NCBI GenBank assembly: GCA_963809815.1
Contig: CAWELM010000012.1
Coordinates: 1 to 64,000, forward strand
DNA from: CAVVJA01 sp963809815
GTDB taxonomy: Bacteria; Actinomycetota; Actinomycetes; Mycobacteriales; Jatrophihabitantaceae
Length of the DNA: 64,000 nt
Reading direction: 5' to 3'
Every line of letters starts with the position of its first letter. Position 1 is the first letter of the stretch. This document shows positions 53,695 through 63,024 of this stretch, one piece after another. The notes beneath the pieces are model-generated. The model ran no database searches, was not told where the DNA came from, and worked only from the letters and a program-made list of their open reading frames with translations. Position numbers and translations under genes: made by a program.

Positions 53695-56631
53695 GTGGCT
53701 GACCAGCTGATCGTTCGGGGTGCTCGCGAGCACAACCTGAAGGACATTCACGTCGAGCTGCCACGCGACGCGTTGATCGTCTTCACTGGCCTGTCCGGCT
53801 CCGGCAAGTCGAGCCTGGCATTCGACACGATCTTCGCCGAAGGCCAGCGTCGCTACGTGGAGTCGCTATCCGCATACGCGAGGCAGTTCCTCGGGCAAAT
53901 GGACAAACCCGACGTTGACTTCATCGAGGGACTGTCCCCGGCAGTGTCGATCGACCAGAAGTCGACGAGCCGCAACCCGCGCTCGACGGTCGGCACGATC
54001 ACCGAGGTCTACGACTATCTCCGGTTGCTGTTCGCCCGCATCGGCCGGCCGCATTGCCCCATCTGTGGGGAACCGATCACCAAGCAGACCCCGCAGCAGA
54101 TCGTCGACCGCATTCTCGAGATGCCCGAGGGCACCCGGTTCCAGATCCTGGCCCCGGTGATCCGGGAGCGAAAAGGCGAGTACGTCGACCTCTTCAACGA
54201 CTTGCAGATCAAGGGGTACTCCCGGGTCCGGGTGGACGGCGTCGTGCATCCACTTACCGACCCGCCACGGCTGAAGAAGCAGGAGAAGCACACGATCGAG
54301 GCGGTTGTCGACCGGCTCACGGCCAAGGCGACCAGCAAGCAGCGCATCACCGACTCGGTCGAAACGGCGCTGGGCCTTGCGGGCGGCATGGTGATCCTCG
54401 ACTTCGTCGACCTGCCGGAAGACGACCCGCACCGTGAGCGTCGCTACTCCGAGCGGCTCGCTTGCCCGAACAATCATCCGTTGGCCATTGACGAGCTCGA
54501 GCCGCGGTCGTTCTCGTTCAACTCGCCATTCGGCGCCTGTCCGGTCTGCACCGGGCTCGGGACGCGAAAGGAGGTCGATCCCGAGCTCGTGGTCCCCGAT
54601 CCGGAGGCGACCCTGGGCGACGGGGCGATTGCGCCTTGGGCCGGTGGTCAGACAAGCGAGTACTTCCTGCGGCTGCTGCAAGGCGTGGCCGACGCCGAGG
54701 GCTTCGACCTGGACACGCCGTGGGAGCGACTCCCGGCCCGAGCGCAAAAGGCGGTCTTGCACGGCCTGGACGAGCAGGTGCATATCCGGTACCGGAACCG
54801 CTATGGCCGCGATCGCTCGTACTACGCCAGCTACGAAGGGGTCGTCCCGTGGATCGAGCGCCGGCACGCCGAGACCGATAGCGACTACGCCCGCGAGCGG
54901 TACGAGGGCTACATGCGGGAGGTGCCCTGCCCAGCCTGTCAGGGCACCCGGCTGAAGCCCGAGATCCTGGCGGTGACGATCGCGGACCGGTCGATCGCCG
55001 ACGTGGCTGCGCTGTCGATCGGCGAGGCCGCCGACTTTCTGCAGGACGTGCCGCTCACCGACCGGGAGCGATTCATCGCCGAGCGGGTGCTGAAGGAGGT
55101 GCAGTCGCGGCTGGGATTCCTGGTCGACGTCGGCCTCGACTACCTTTCGCTGGATCGCGCTGCGGCCACGCTGGCCGGCGGGGAGGCGCAGCGGATCAGG
55201 CTCGCCACGCAGATCGGATCCGGTCTCGTGGGTGTGCTCTACGTCCTTGACGAGCCGTCGATCGGACTGCACCAGCGCGACAACCATCGGCTGATCGACA
55301 CGCTGCTCCGGCTGCGGGACATCGGCAACACCCTGATCGTCGTCGAGCACGACGAGGACACCATCCGAACGGCCGACTGGGTGGTCGACATCGGGCCGCG
55401 GGCCGGCGAGCAGGGCGGAAACATCGTGGTCTCCGGCGCGGTGCCGGATCTGCTCGCGTCGAAGGAGTCGCTGACCGGCGCCTATCTGTCCGGCCGCCGC
55501 ACGATTGCCGTGCCGCTGATCCGCCGGCCGCGGCAGCGCGGCAAAGAACTGGTCGTCGAAGGCGCGCGCGAACACAACTTGCGCAACATCGACGTGTCAT
55601 TCCCGCTGGGCTGCTTCGTGGCAATCACCGGGGTCAGCGGATCCGGCAAGTCGACGCTGGTGAACGACATCCTCTACACGGCGCTCGCCAACAAGATCAA
55701 CGGAGCCAAGCTGCCGCCGGGCCGGCACAAGCGGGTGCGCGGTATCGAGCAGCTGGACAAGGTCGTCGGAGTCGACCAGTCGCCGATTGGCCGCACGCCA
55801 CGGTCCAACCCGGCCACCTACACGGGCGTCTTCGACCACATCCGCAAGCTGTTCGCGGAGACGACCGAGGCCAAGATCCGCGGCTATCAGCAGGGACGGT
55901 TCTCGTTCAACGTCAAGGGCGGGCGATGCGAGAACTGCGCCGGCGACGGCACGATCAAGATCGAGATGAACTTCCTGCCGGACGTCTACGTGCCGTGCGA
56001 GGTCTGCAAGGGTGCCAGGTACAACCGCGAGACCCTCGAGGTGCACTACAAAGGGAAGACGATCTCCGAGGTGCTGGAGATGCCCATCGACGAGGCCGCC
56101 GAGTTCTTCCGGCCGATCAGCAAGATCGCCCGCCACCTCGACACTCTCGTCGATGTCGGGCTCGGCTATGTCCGGCTCGGGCAGCCGGCACCGACCCTGT
56201 CAGGCGGCGAAGCCCAGCGGGTGAAGCTTGCGTCCGAGCTGCAGAAGCGCTCGACCGGGCGGACGATCTACGTGCTGGACGAGCCGACGACGGGCTTGCA
56301 CTTCGAGGATGTGAACAAGCTGCTCGCGGTGCTGCAGTCACTCGTCGACAAGGGCAACACCGTCCTGGTCATCGAGCACAACCTGGACGTGATCAAGACC
56401 GCCGACTGGGTCATCGACCTGGGTCCCGAGGGCGGATCCGGCGGCGGAAGTGTGGTGGCGACGGGAACACCGGAACAGGTGGCGGCCGAGCCGGCGTCTT
56501 ACACCGGCCGGTTCCTGCGACGGGTACTCGAGGTTCCGGACCGGCCGGCACCGGCTGCCCGGAAGCGGAGCGCCGGCCCGACCAGGACCAAGTCCGCCGC
56601 GATCCGGACGCCGGCCCGTACCCGACGGTGA
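53695..56631 (+). CDS. uvrA: Excinuclease ABC subunit A
   Basis: A 978-residue damage-recognition ATPase. The first Walker A is GLSGSGKS (residues 32-39) and the second GVSGSGKS near residue 646. The two signature motifs (LAGGEAQRIRLATQIG and LSGGEAQRVKLASEL) and cysteine clusters (CPICGEP, CPVCTGLG, CPACQGTR, CENCAGDG with CEVCKGARYN) are in order. The C-terminus carries a short basic tail. The GTG at 53695 was chosen because VADQLIVRGAREHNL is the family start. The last bases overlap the deaminase start (GTGA). Confidence 0.97.
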   Translation: MADQLIVRGAREHNLKDIHVELPRDALIVFTGLSGSGKSSLAFDTIFAEGQRRYVESLSAYARQFLGQMDKPDVDFIEGLSPAVSIDQKSTSRNPRSTVGTITEVYDYLRLLFARIGRPHCPICGEPITKQTPQQIVDRILEMPEGTRFQILAPVIRERKGEYVDLFNDLQIKGYSRVRVDGVVHPLTDPPRLKKQEKHTIEAVVDRLTAKATSKQRITDSVETALGLAGGMVILDFVDLPEDDPHRERRYSERLACPNNHPLAIDELEPRSFSFNSPFGACPVCTGLGTRKEVDPELVVPDPEATLGDGAIAPWAGGQTSEYFLRLLQGVADAEGFDLDTPWERLPARAQKAVLHGLDEQVHIRYRNRYGRDRSYYASYEGVVPWIERRHAETDSDYARERYEGYMREVPCPACQGTRLKPEILAVTIADRSIADVAALSIGEAADFLQDVPLTDRERFIAERVLKEVQSRLGFLVDVGLDYLSLDRAAATLAGGEAQRIRLATQIGSGLVGVLYVLDEPSIGLHQRDNHRLIDTLLRLRDIGNTLIVVEHDEDTIRTADWVVDIGPRAGEQGGNIVVSGAVPDLLASKESLTGAYLSGRRTIAVPLIRRPRQRGKELVVEGAREHNLRNIDVSFPLGCFVAITGVSGSGKSTLVNDILYTALANKINGAKLPPGRHKRVRGIEQLDKVVGVDQSPIGRTPRSNPATYTGVFDHIRKLFAETTEAKIRGYQQGRFSFNVKGGRCENCAGDGTIKIEMNFLPDVYVPCEVCKGARYNRETLEVHYKGKTISEVLEMPIDEAAEFFRPISKIARHLDTLVDVGLGYVRLGQPAPTLSGGEAQRVKLASELQKRSTGRTIYVLDEPTTGLHFEDVNKLLAVLQSLVDKGNTVLVIEHNLDVIKTADWVIDLGPEGGSGGGSVVATGTPEQVAAEPASYTGRFLRRVLEVPDRPAPAARKRSAGPTRTKSAAIRTPARTRR

Positions 56632-57668
56632 GCGCGCTCGCTCGTTTCATCGCGGGCCTTCCCAAGGCCGAACTGCACGTGCACCACGTCGGGTCGGCGT
56701 CACCGCGGATCGTTGCCGACCTGGCCGCCCGGCATGCCGGGTCGACCCCGGTACCCGCGGATCCGGAGGCTCTCGCCAAGTACTTCGTGTTTCGGGACTT
56801 CGGGCACTTCATCGAGGTGTATTTGTCAGTCGTCGACCTCGTTCGCGATCCGCAGGACGTGTGGACGCTCACCTACGAGGTAGCCCAGGAGCTGGCCGGC
56901 CAACAGGTGCGGTACGCAGAGCTGACCGTCACTCCGTACTCCTCCATCCACCGCGGCATCCCCGCCGACGCCTTCTGCGAAGCCATCGAGGACGCTCGCG
57001 TTCGGGCCGAGGCCGACCATGGCGTAGTCCTGCGCTGGTGCTTCGACATCCCGGGCGAAGCGGGTTTGCCGTCCGCCGAGGTCACGTTGGACGCCGCGCT
57101 GCGGCACCGACCCGACGGTCTTGTCAGCTTCGGCCTGGGTGGTCCAGAGGTCGGCGTCGGGCGAGCGCAGTTCGCTCCGTACTTCGCGCAAGCGCGCGCC
57201 GCCGGACTACACAGCGTGCCGCATGCCGGCGAGTCGACCGGTCCGCAGTCGATCTGGGATGCGCTGCGCCACCTCGGCGCCGAGCGGATCGGGCATGGCA
57301 TCGCTGCGGCGCGCGATCCGGAACTGCTCGACTACCTCGCCGAGCACCGCATACCGCTCGAGGTGTGCCCCACATCCAACGTCCGCACCCGCTCCGTCCC
57401 ATCGCTCGAACAACATCCGCTTCCGGCCCTGGTCGCAGCGGGAGTGCCCGTGACGATCAACTCCGACGACCCGCCAATGTTCGCGACCACGCTGAACCGG
57501 GAGTACGAGCTCGCGGCCGGGCTGCTCGGCCTCGACGAGTCGGGAATCACCGACCTGGCCCGGGCCGCCGTGCGCGCGTCGTTCCTGGACGCCGAGGGCC
57601 AGGAGGCGCTGCTCGGCGAGATCGACCAGTACGCGGCCGGCAACGGCGTGACCTTACGAGGAGCCTAG
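56628..57668 (+). CDS. Adenosine-deaminase-family protein, possibly aminodeoxyfutalosine deaminase
   Basis: A 346-residue amidohydrolase. Metal and catalytic motifs: KAELHVHHVGSASP, SVPHAGESTGP (His and Glu), RIGHGIAAA and LEVCPTSNVRTRSV, then TINSDDPPMFATTL (Asp pair). The HHVGSASP variant and the FGLGGPEVG segment are those of actinobacterial proteins, some of which deaminate 6-aminodeoxyfutalosine in menaquinone synthesis rather than adenosine. No other men or mqn gene is in the window. It starts inside the uvrA stop (4-nt overlap). Confidence 0.85.
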   Translation: MSALARFIAGLPKAELHVHHVGSASPRIVADLAARHAGSTPVPADPEALAKYFVFRDFGHFIEVYLSVVDLVRDPQDVWTLTYEVAQELAGQQVRYAELTVTPYSSIHRGIPADAFCEAIEDARVRAEADHGVVLRWCFDIPGEAGLPSAEVTLDAALRHRPDGLVSFGLGGPEVGVGRAQFAPYFAQARAAGLHSVPHAGESTGPQSIWDALRHLGAERIGHGIAAARDPELLDYLAEHRIPLEVCPTSNVRTRSVPSLEQHPLPALVAAGVPVTINSDDPPMFATTLNREYELAAGLLGLDESGITDLARAAVRASFLDAEGQEALLGEIDQYAAGNGVTLRGA

Positions 57669-57677
57669 GCTCGACTT

Positions 57678-59732
57678 GTGCCTGATCCGTCCACGTACCG
57701 CCCGGCACCAGGCACCATTCCCGTCGATGCCGGGGTGTACCGCTTCCGGGACGCCCGCGGACGGGTCATCTACGTGGGTAAGGCGAAGAGCCTTCGGCAG
57801 CGGCTGAATTCCTATTTCGCCGATGTGACCGCACTACACCCGCGTACCCGGCAGATGGTAACCACGGCGGCGAGTGTCGAGTGGACCGTGGTCCAGACCG
57901 AGGTCGAGGCGCTCCAGCTCGAATACACCTGGATCAAGGAGTTCGAACCGCGCTTCAACGTGCGGTACCGGGACGACAAGTCCTATCCATCGCTGGCGGT
58001 CACCCTCTACGAGGAGTTCCCACGGCTGCAGGTCATGAGGGGACCGAAGCGGAAGGGCGTTCGGTACTTCGGGCCCTACTCCCATGCCTGGGCCATCCGG
58101 GAGACCCTGGATCTGTTGCTTCGAGTCTTTCCGGCTCGCACCTGCTCGGCCGGCGTCTTCAAGCGGGCCGGCCAGATCGGCCGGCCTTGTCTGCTCGGCT
58201 ACATCGGCAAATGCAGTGCGCCGTGCGTCGGCCGGGTCAGCGCGGAGGAGCACCGCCGCATCGTCGATGACTTCTGCGATTTCATGGCCGGCAAGACCGA
58301 CGTCATGATCAAGCGGCTGCAACGGCAAATGGCTGAGGCGAGCGCGCAGCTCGAGTTCGAGCGGGCGGCCCGGCTACGGGACGACCTGGATGCCCTCCGC
58401 CGGGCAATGGAGAAGCAGGCGGTGGTCTTCGCTGACGGCACGGATGCCGACGTCGTCGCCTTCGCGCAGGATGATCTCGAGGCGGCCGTCCAGGTGTTCC
58501 ATGTCCGCGGTGGGCGGGTCCGCGGCGAACGGGGCTGGACGATCGACAAGGCCGCGACCGTTGACGGCACGTCCGGCGTACCGGAACTGGTCGAGCAGTT
58601 CATCACCCAGTTCTACGGGAGCTCCGAGGAGGTCGAGGGCGCCGAGGGCGGCGGGATGGACGGAGCGGGCATCCCGCGCGAGATCCTGGTGCCGGAGCTG
58701 CCGGCGAATGCCGACGTGCTCGCGGAGTGGCTATGCGCCCAGCGCGGCAGCCGGGTGTCGCTGCGGGTACCACAGCGCGGCGACAAACGAGCGTTGATGG
58801 AAACGGTGGCCCGCAATGCCGCGCAGGCATTCGCCCAGCACAAGCTGCGTCGCGCGTCTGATCTCACCGCCAGGTCGCAGGCGCTGAGCGAGCTTTCGGA
58901 TGCGCTCGGTCTCGCCGAAGCACCGCTACGCATCGAATGTTTCGACGTCAGCCACGTGCAGGGCACGAACGTGGTCGCCAGCATGGTGGTATTCGAGGAC
59001 GGGCTACCGCGCAAGAGCGAGTATCGGCGGTTCTTGATGCGCACCGAAGGTGGCGATACCGACTGGATTGCCGAGGCAGTCCGGCGGCGATTCGCCCGGT
59101 ATCTCGATGCGCAGGTGGCCGTCGGCGCGTTGGACGCCGCGGCTCCTGACGCGGAGGCTGCGGCCCGGGGTGGGATCGACCCAGAGACCGGCCGGCCGCG
59201 TAAGTTCGCCTACCCGCCGAATCTGGTGGTGGTCGACGGCGGTGCTCCGCAAGTCGCTGCGGCGCAGGCGGTGCTCGACGACCTCGGTGTCGACGACGTG
59301 GCGCTGATCGGCCTGGCCAAGCGGCTGGAAGAGGTATGGCTGCCGCGCGAGCCGTACCCGGTCATCCTGCCTCGCAGCTCCGAGGGGTTGTATCTGCTGC
59401 AACGGGTCCGTGACGAGGCGCACCGCTTCGCCATCACCTTCCACCGGCAGCGGCGCTCCAAGGCGATGACGATGTCGGTGTTGGACGGCATCCCCGGTCT
59501 GGGCGCGACGAGACGCAAGGCCCTTGTCGCACGGTTCGGCTCGCTCAAACGGCTGCGGGCGGCCTCGATGACCGACTTGCTCGAGGTTCCCGGGATCGGC
59601 CCGCAGACCGCGGAGGCGATCCAGGCAGCACTCGCCGCCGACCGCAAGAGCCGGGAGCCGGCCGTCAACGTCACGACCGGAGAGGTGTTGGAGATCGAGG
59701 AGGCGGACGACACCGGTGATGGAAGCGGCTGA
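57678..59732 (+). CDS. uvrC: Excinuclease ABC subunit C
   Basis: A 684-residue dual-incision nuclease. The N-terminal GIY-YIG domain (DAGVYRFRDARGRVIYVGKAKSLRQRL) carries the 3'-incision site, and the UVR motif (QLEFERAARLRDDLDALRRA) binds UvrB. The RNase H-like C-terminal domain (RIECFDVSHVQGTNVVASMV, VVVDGGAPQVAAA) makes the 5' incision. Two helix-hairpin-helix motifs (IPGLGATRRKAL and VPGIGPQTAEAI) end it. The GTG at 57678 lies 9 bp after the deaminase stop. The 3' end overlaps rapZ by 17 nt. Confidence 0.97.
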   Translation: MPDPSTYRPAPGTIPVDAGVYRFRDARGRVIYVGKAKSLRQRLNSYFADVTALHPRTRQMVTTAASVEWTVVQTEVEALQLEYTWIKEFEPRFNVRYRDDKSYPSLAVTLYEEFPRLQVMRGPKRKGVRYFGPYSHAWAIRETLDLLLRVFPARTCSAGVFKRAGQIGRPCLLGYIGKCSAPCVGRVSAEEHRRIVDDFCDFMAGKTDVMIKRLQRQMAEASAQLEFERAARLRDDLDALRRAMEKQAVVFADGTDADVVAFAQDDLEAAVQVFHVRGGRVRGERGWTIDKAATVDGTSGVPELVEQFITQFYGSSEEVEGAEGGGMDGAGIPREILVPELPANADVLAEWLCAQRGSRVSLRVPQRGDKRALMETVARNAAQAFAQHKLRRASDLTARSQALSELSDALGLAEAPLRIECFDVSHVQGTNVVASMVVFEDGLPRKSEYRRFLMRTEGGDTDWIAEAVRRRFARYLDAQVAVGALDAAAPDAEAAARGGIDPETGRPRKFAYPPNLVVVDGGAPQVAAAQAVLDDLGVDDVALIGLAKRLEEVWLPREPYPVILPRSSEGLYLLQRVRDEAHRFAITFHRQRRSKAMTMSVLDGIPGLGATRRKALVARFGSLKRLRAASMTDLLEVPGIGPQTAEAIQAALAADRKSREPAVNVTTGEVLEIEEADDTGDGSG

Positions 59733-60690
59733 GGGCATCGATCCGGTACCCGAGCGCGCGGAGGGGCGCACCGTCACGAATCGGCCGGATGAGCGACCAG
59801 ATCCGGCCCACGAGCGGGGCGCGCTCGACACCGTCGTCGTTACGGGCTTGTCCGGAGCCGGCCGGAGTACCGCCGCGAAATGCCTGGAGGATCTTGGTTA
59901 CTTCGTGGTGGACAACCTGCCACCGGAGCTGGTCGCGACCATGGTCCAGCTGGGCAGCCGGACGCAGGGCGCGGTCACCCGCATCGCGGTCGTCATGGAC
60001 GTCCGCAGCCGGGCCTTTTCGGCCGACCTGCGCGCGGTCATCCTCGACCTCGCGATGAACGGCATGCGCCCCCGCGTGCTGTTCCTGGAGGCTCGCGACG
60101 AGGTGCTCGTCCGGCGGTTCGAGAACAACCGGCGCGCTCATCCATTGCAGGGGGACGGCCGGCTGATCGACGGCATCGTGGCCGAGCGCCGGTTGCTGGC
60201 CGGACTGCGCGACGAGGCGGACCTCGTCGTCGATACAAGCGATCGGTCGGTGCATGACCTGCGCCGGGAGATCGAGCGGGCGTTTGCCACCGGCGGAGAG
60301 CTGGGCGGCGCGCAGCCGCTGCGAGCGACGGTGGTGTCGTTCGGGTACAAGTACGGCCTCCCGGTCGATGCGGATCTGGTGGTGGACGTCCGGTTCCTGC
60401 CCAATCCGTTCTGGATTCCCGAGCTTCGAGAGCTGACCGGCGACGACGCTGAGGTGCGTGACTATGTCCTGGCGCAGCAGGGAGCGGTGGAGTTCATCGA
60501 TCGCTACTCGGAAATCCTGGAGATCATCGGTGCCGGGTATTCCCGCGAGGGCAAGCACTACTTGACGCTTGCGATCGGCTGCACCGGGGGGAAGCATCGG
60601 TCCGTCGTGATGGCGCGGCAGTTCGCGGATCGACTATCGGCCATGGGGGTGCGGGCCACGGTCGTCAACCGGGATCTCGGTCGTGAGTGA
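59716..60690 (+). CDS. rapZ: RNase adapter / nucleotide-binding protein RapZ (YvcJ)
   Basis: A 324-residue P-loop protein. The N-terminal part is an extra ~30 residues, then the P-loop TGLSGAGRSTAAKCLEDLGY, VDNLPPELVATM, FLEARDEVLVRRFENNRR, SFGYKYGLPVDADLV and LAIGCTGGKHRSVVMA. The P-loop has Arg where the usual Lys binds phosphate, a change I recall as frequent in actinobacterial homologues. In other bacteria RapZ guides RNase E to small RNAs or binds nucleotide sugars. An ATG three bases downstream of the GTG is an alternative start. Confidence 0.93.
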   Translation: MMEAAEGIDPVPERAEGRTVTNRPDERPDPAHERGALDTVVVTGLSGAGRSTAAKCLEDLGYFVVDNLPPELVATMVQLGSRTQGAVTRIAVVMDVRSRAFSADLRAVILDLAMNGMRPRVLFLEARDEVLVRRFENNRRAHPLQGDGRLIDGIVAERRLLAGLRDEADLVVDTSDRSVHDLRREIERAFATGGELGGAQPLRATVVSFGYKYGLPVDADLVVDVRFLPNPFWIPELRELTGDDAEVRDYVLAQQGAVEFIDRYSEILEIIGAGYSREGKHYLTLAIGCTGGKHRSVVMARQFADRLSAMGVRATVVNRDLGRE

Positions 60691-61762
60691 GCGAGCATCG
60701 CAGGCCCGGAGGGCCGAGGAGCGCAGCGAGCGGCGTGATGCGGGCTCGCGCGAAGAGCGATTGGCCGTCAGTAACGGCCGGCTGCGCGCGGTAGCCCTCG
60801 GTGGCGGACATGGGCTGCACGCGTCGCTGTCCGCGCTGCGTCAGCTGACAACCGACCTCACCGCTATCGTCACCGTCGCCGACGACGGCGGGTCGTCCGG
60901 CCGGATCCGCAGCGAATTGGGCTTGCTGCCGCCGGGTGACCTACGAATGGCCCTGACCGCCTTGGCCGGCGAGGACCGGGATGACGCGATGTGGGCCAGC
61001 GTGCTGCAGCACCGCTTCGGCGGTCATGGCGCTCTCGCCGGCCATCCGGTCGGCAATTTGCTCATCAGCGGCCTGATGGACGGATTCGAGGATCCGCTGG
61101 CGGCGCTGGCGCGCGTCGCTGATCTCATCGGCGCCGTCGGCCGCGTGCTGCCGATGAGCCCGATCCCACTTGACCTGGTCGCCGAGGTCGATCGCCTCGA
61201 CCCAGACGATCCGGCTCGCACTCGGCGGATTCGGGGTCAGTCCTCGATCGCTGCCACGCCCGGCCGGGTGCGCAGTATTCACCTCCTGCCGCCGGGAGCG
61301 CCGGCTTGCGCCGCCGCGGTCGACGCGGTGCGCGAGTCGGATGTCGTCGTGCTCGGCCCGGGATCGTGGTTCACGAGCGTCATCCCGCACTTGCTGCTGC
61401 GCGAGTTGGGCCGGGCCATCGCGACGACCCGGGCGACGGTGGTGGTAACGGTCAATCTCGTGCCGCAGGCCGGTGAGACTCCGGATTTCTCACCGCTAGA
61501 ACTGCTACGGGTATTGCGGGAGCACGCGCGTGATCGCGGCGGCCTGCGCATCGACGCAATCGTCGCGGACATCGATTCCGTGCCCGATCCCAAAGGACTA
61601 CACCGGTTCGCGCACGCCATTGGAGCGCGTCTCGTACTGTCAGAGGTCGCGGCTGACGACAGCGCGGCCCGGCACGATCCCGCGCGACTGGCCGCCGCGT
61701 ACCGGCGTGCAGTGCAGGAGACCGAGGTCGAGGCGACGGAGGAGGGTTCGCGATGGCGATGA
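60683..61762 (+). CDS. yvcK: Gluconeogenesis factor YvcK (CofD-like)
   Basis: A 359-residue protein of the YvcK/CofD-like family. An arginine/glutamate-rich N-terminus (about 30 residues) precedes the conserved VALGGGHGLHASLSALRQL, TVADDGGSSGRIRSELGLLPPGD, GNLLISGLMDG, DVVVLGPGSWFTSVIPHLLL and the C-terminal LRIDAIVADID. YvcK is needed for growth on gluconeogenic carbon and for cell shape, and it binds UDP-GlcNAc in some species. The start overlaps the rapZ stop by 8 nt, and the whiA start by 10 nt at the other end. Confidence 0.94.
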   Translation: MSERASQARRAEERSERRDAGSREERLAVSNGRLRAVALGGGHGLHASLSALRQLTTDLTAIVTVADDGGSSGRIRSELGLLPPGDLRMALTALAGEDRDDAMWASVLQHRFGGHGALAGHPVGNLLISGLMDGFEDPLAALARVADLIGAVGRVLPMSPIPLDLVAEVDRLDPDDPARTRRIRGQSSIAATPGRVRSIHLLPPGAPACAAAVDAVRESDVVVLGPGSWFTSVIPHLLLRELGRAIATTRATVVVTVNLVPQAGETPDFSPLELLRVLREHARDRGGLRIDAIVADIDSVPDPKGLHRFAHAIGARLVLSEVAADDSAARHDPARLAAAYRRAVQETEVEATEEGSRWR

Positions 61763-62733
61763 CCGCCGCGGTCAAGGACGAGCTGAGCCGGATCACGGTG
61801 ACGAAACCGAGCGCCCGACGGGCCGAGATCGCCACCATGCTGCGGTTCGCCGGCGCTTTGCACCTCGTGGGCGGGCACATCGTCGTCGAGGCCGAAGTCG
61901 ACACCGGGTCAGTAGCCCGTCGGCTCCGCAAGGAGATCGCCGAGGTCTTCGGACATGGCTCCGAGGTCCAGATAGTCGCAAGCAGCGGCCTCCATCGAAC
62001 CAGCCGTTACCTCGTCCGAGTCACGAAGGACGGTGAGGGGCTGGCCCGGCAATCCGGCCTCGTCGACCTCCGTGGCCGTCCGGTCCGTGGCCTGCCCCAC
62101 CATGTCGTTGCCGGCGGCATCGGGGACGCGGAAGCGGCCTGGCGCGGCGCCTTTCTCGCGCATGGCTCGCTGACCGAGCCCGGCCGGGCCTGCTCGCTGG
62201 AGATCACCTGCCCTTCGACCGAGGCGGCGCTCGCCTTGGTCGGCGTGGGACGCCGGCTCGGCGTAACCTCCAAGGCCCGCGAGGTACGCGGCTCGGACCG
62301 CGTCGTCGTCCGGGACGGCGACGCGATCGGGGCGCTGCTCACCCGCATTGGTGCGCACGAGAGCGTGCTCGTGTGGGAGGAACGACGGCTGCGCCGCGAA
62401 GTGCGGGCCACCGCGAACCGGCTGGCCAACTTCGATGACGCCAACCTGCGCCGCTCGGCCCGAGCAGCCGTCGCCGCCGGAGCTCGCGTCGAGCGGGCGA
62501 TGGAGATCCTGGGCGACGATGCCCCGGAGCACTTGCTGCAAGCCGGGCGATTGCGCCTCGAACACAAGCAGGCCTCCCTGGAGGAGCTAGGCACGCGCTC
62601 CGACCCGCCGATGACCAAGGACGCGGTGGCAGGCCGGATTCGGCGCCTGCTCGCGATGGCCGACAAGCGAGCCGCCGAGCTGGGTCTGCCGGACACCGAG
62701 TCCGTGGTGACCCCCGAGATGCTCGCTCAGTAG
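61753..62733 (+). CDS. whiA: DNA-binding protein WhiA
   Basis: A 326-residue regulator. The N-terminal LAGLIDADG-fold part begins MTAAVKDELSRITVTKPSARRAEIATMLRFAG; the C-terminal part is an HTH domain (LRRSARAAVAAGARVERAMEIL, then LEELGTRSDPPMTKDAVAGRIRRLLAMA). In Streptomyces it works with WhiB on division and sporulation genes; in other actinomycetes it also affects division. The gene is the last of the overlapping rapZ-yvcK-whiA group. It is strongly diagnostic of Gram-positive, especially actinobacterial, origin. Confidence 0.96.
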   Translation: MAMTAAVKDELSRITVTKPSARRAEIATMLRFAGALHLVGGHIVVEAEVDTGSVARRLRKEIAEVFGHGSEVQIVASSGLHRTSRYLVRVTKDGEGLARQSGLVDLRGRPVRGLPHHVVAGGIGDAEAAWRGAFLAHGSLTEPGRACSLEITCPSTEAALALVGVGRRLGVTSKAREVRGSDRVVVRDGDAIGALLTRIGAHESVLVWEERRLRREVRATANRLANFDDANLRRSARAAVAAGARVERAMEILGDDAPEHLLQAGRLRLEHKQASLEELGTRSDPPMTKDAVAGRIRRLLAMADKRAAELGLPDTESVVTPEMLAQ

Positions 62734-63024
62734 CGCGTGTCCGGTCACTCGGCTTCGCCGCGCCGGCGCTCACCTTGCCACGGTTGATCTTGGACTTGTC
62801 GTCGGGCCAGAGCGCTAAGTCCAGGGTCACGCCTGACCCGTCGACGCGTCTGACCCATCCGCGACCTCCTGGTCGTTCCCACAAGGAGAACCCCCCGTTA
62901 CCGGCGGGTAGCTTTCGCCGCGTTCGGACCAAGGCTCCGCACCAGCTAGGGTTTGCGGAGACGGGCATTGCGCTGCCCGGCCATAACGAGAACCCAAACC
63001 TCCCGTACGCAAGGAGCCGCACCA
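62734..63024. other. Intergenic region between whiA and gap
   Basis: This 291-bp stretch contains no gene I can support. A weak -35/-10 pair may lie before gap: TTCGGA at about 62924 and TAGGGT at about 62948, with an 18-bp spacer. A minus-strand segment (about 62775-62895) reads open with PGGRGWVRRVDGSGVTLDLA, but I cannot call it a gene. The G+C-rich stretch just after whiA is too vague to call a terminator. Confidence 0.45.

Noticed and set aside
53866..55575. 569-codon open frame antisense to uvrA
   Set aside because: uvrA is conserved throughout; no independent start signal or motif supports a second gene.
55926..56627. N-terminal extension of the deaminase frame into uvrA
   Set aside because: The enzyme family starts at the GTG at 56628; the upstream part is an out-of-frame reading of uvrA.
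62775..62895. Minus-strand open segment between whiA and gap
   Set aside because: It reads into whiA antisense, has no convincing start or family and lies in a region expected to hold the gap promoter.
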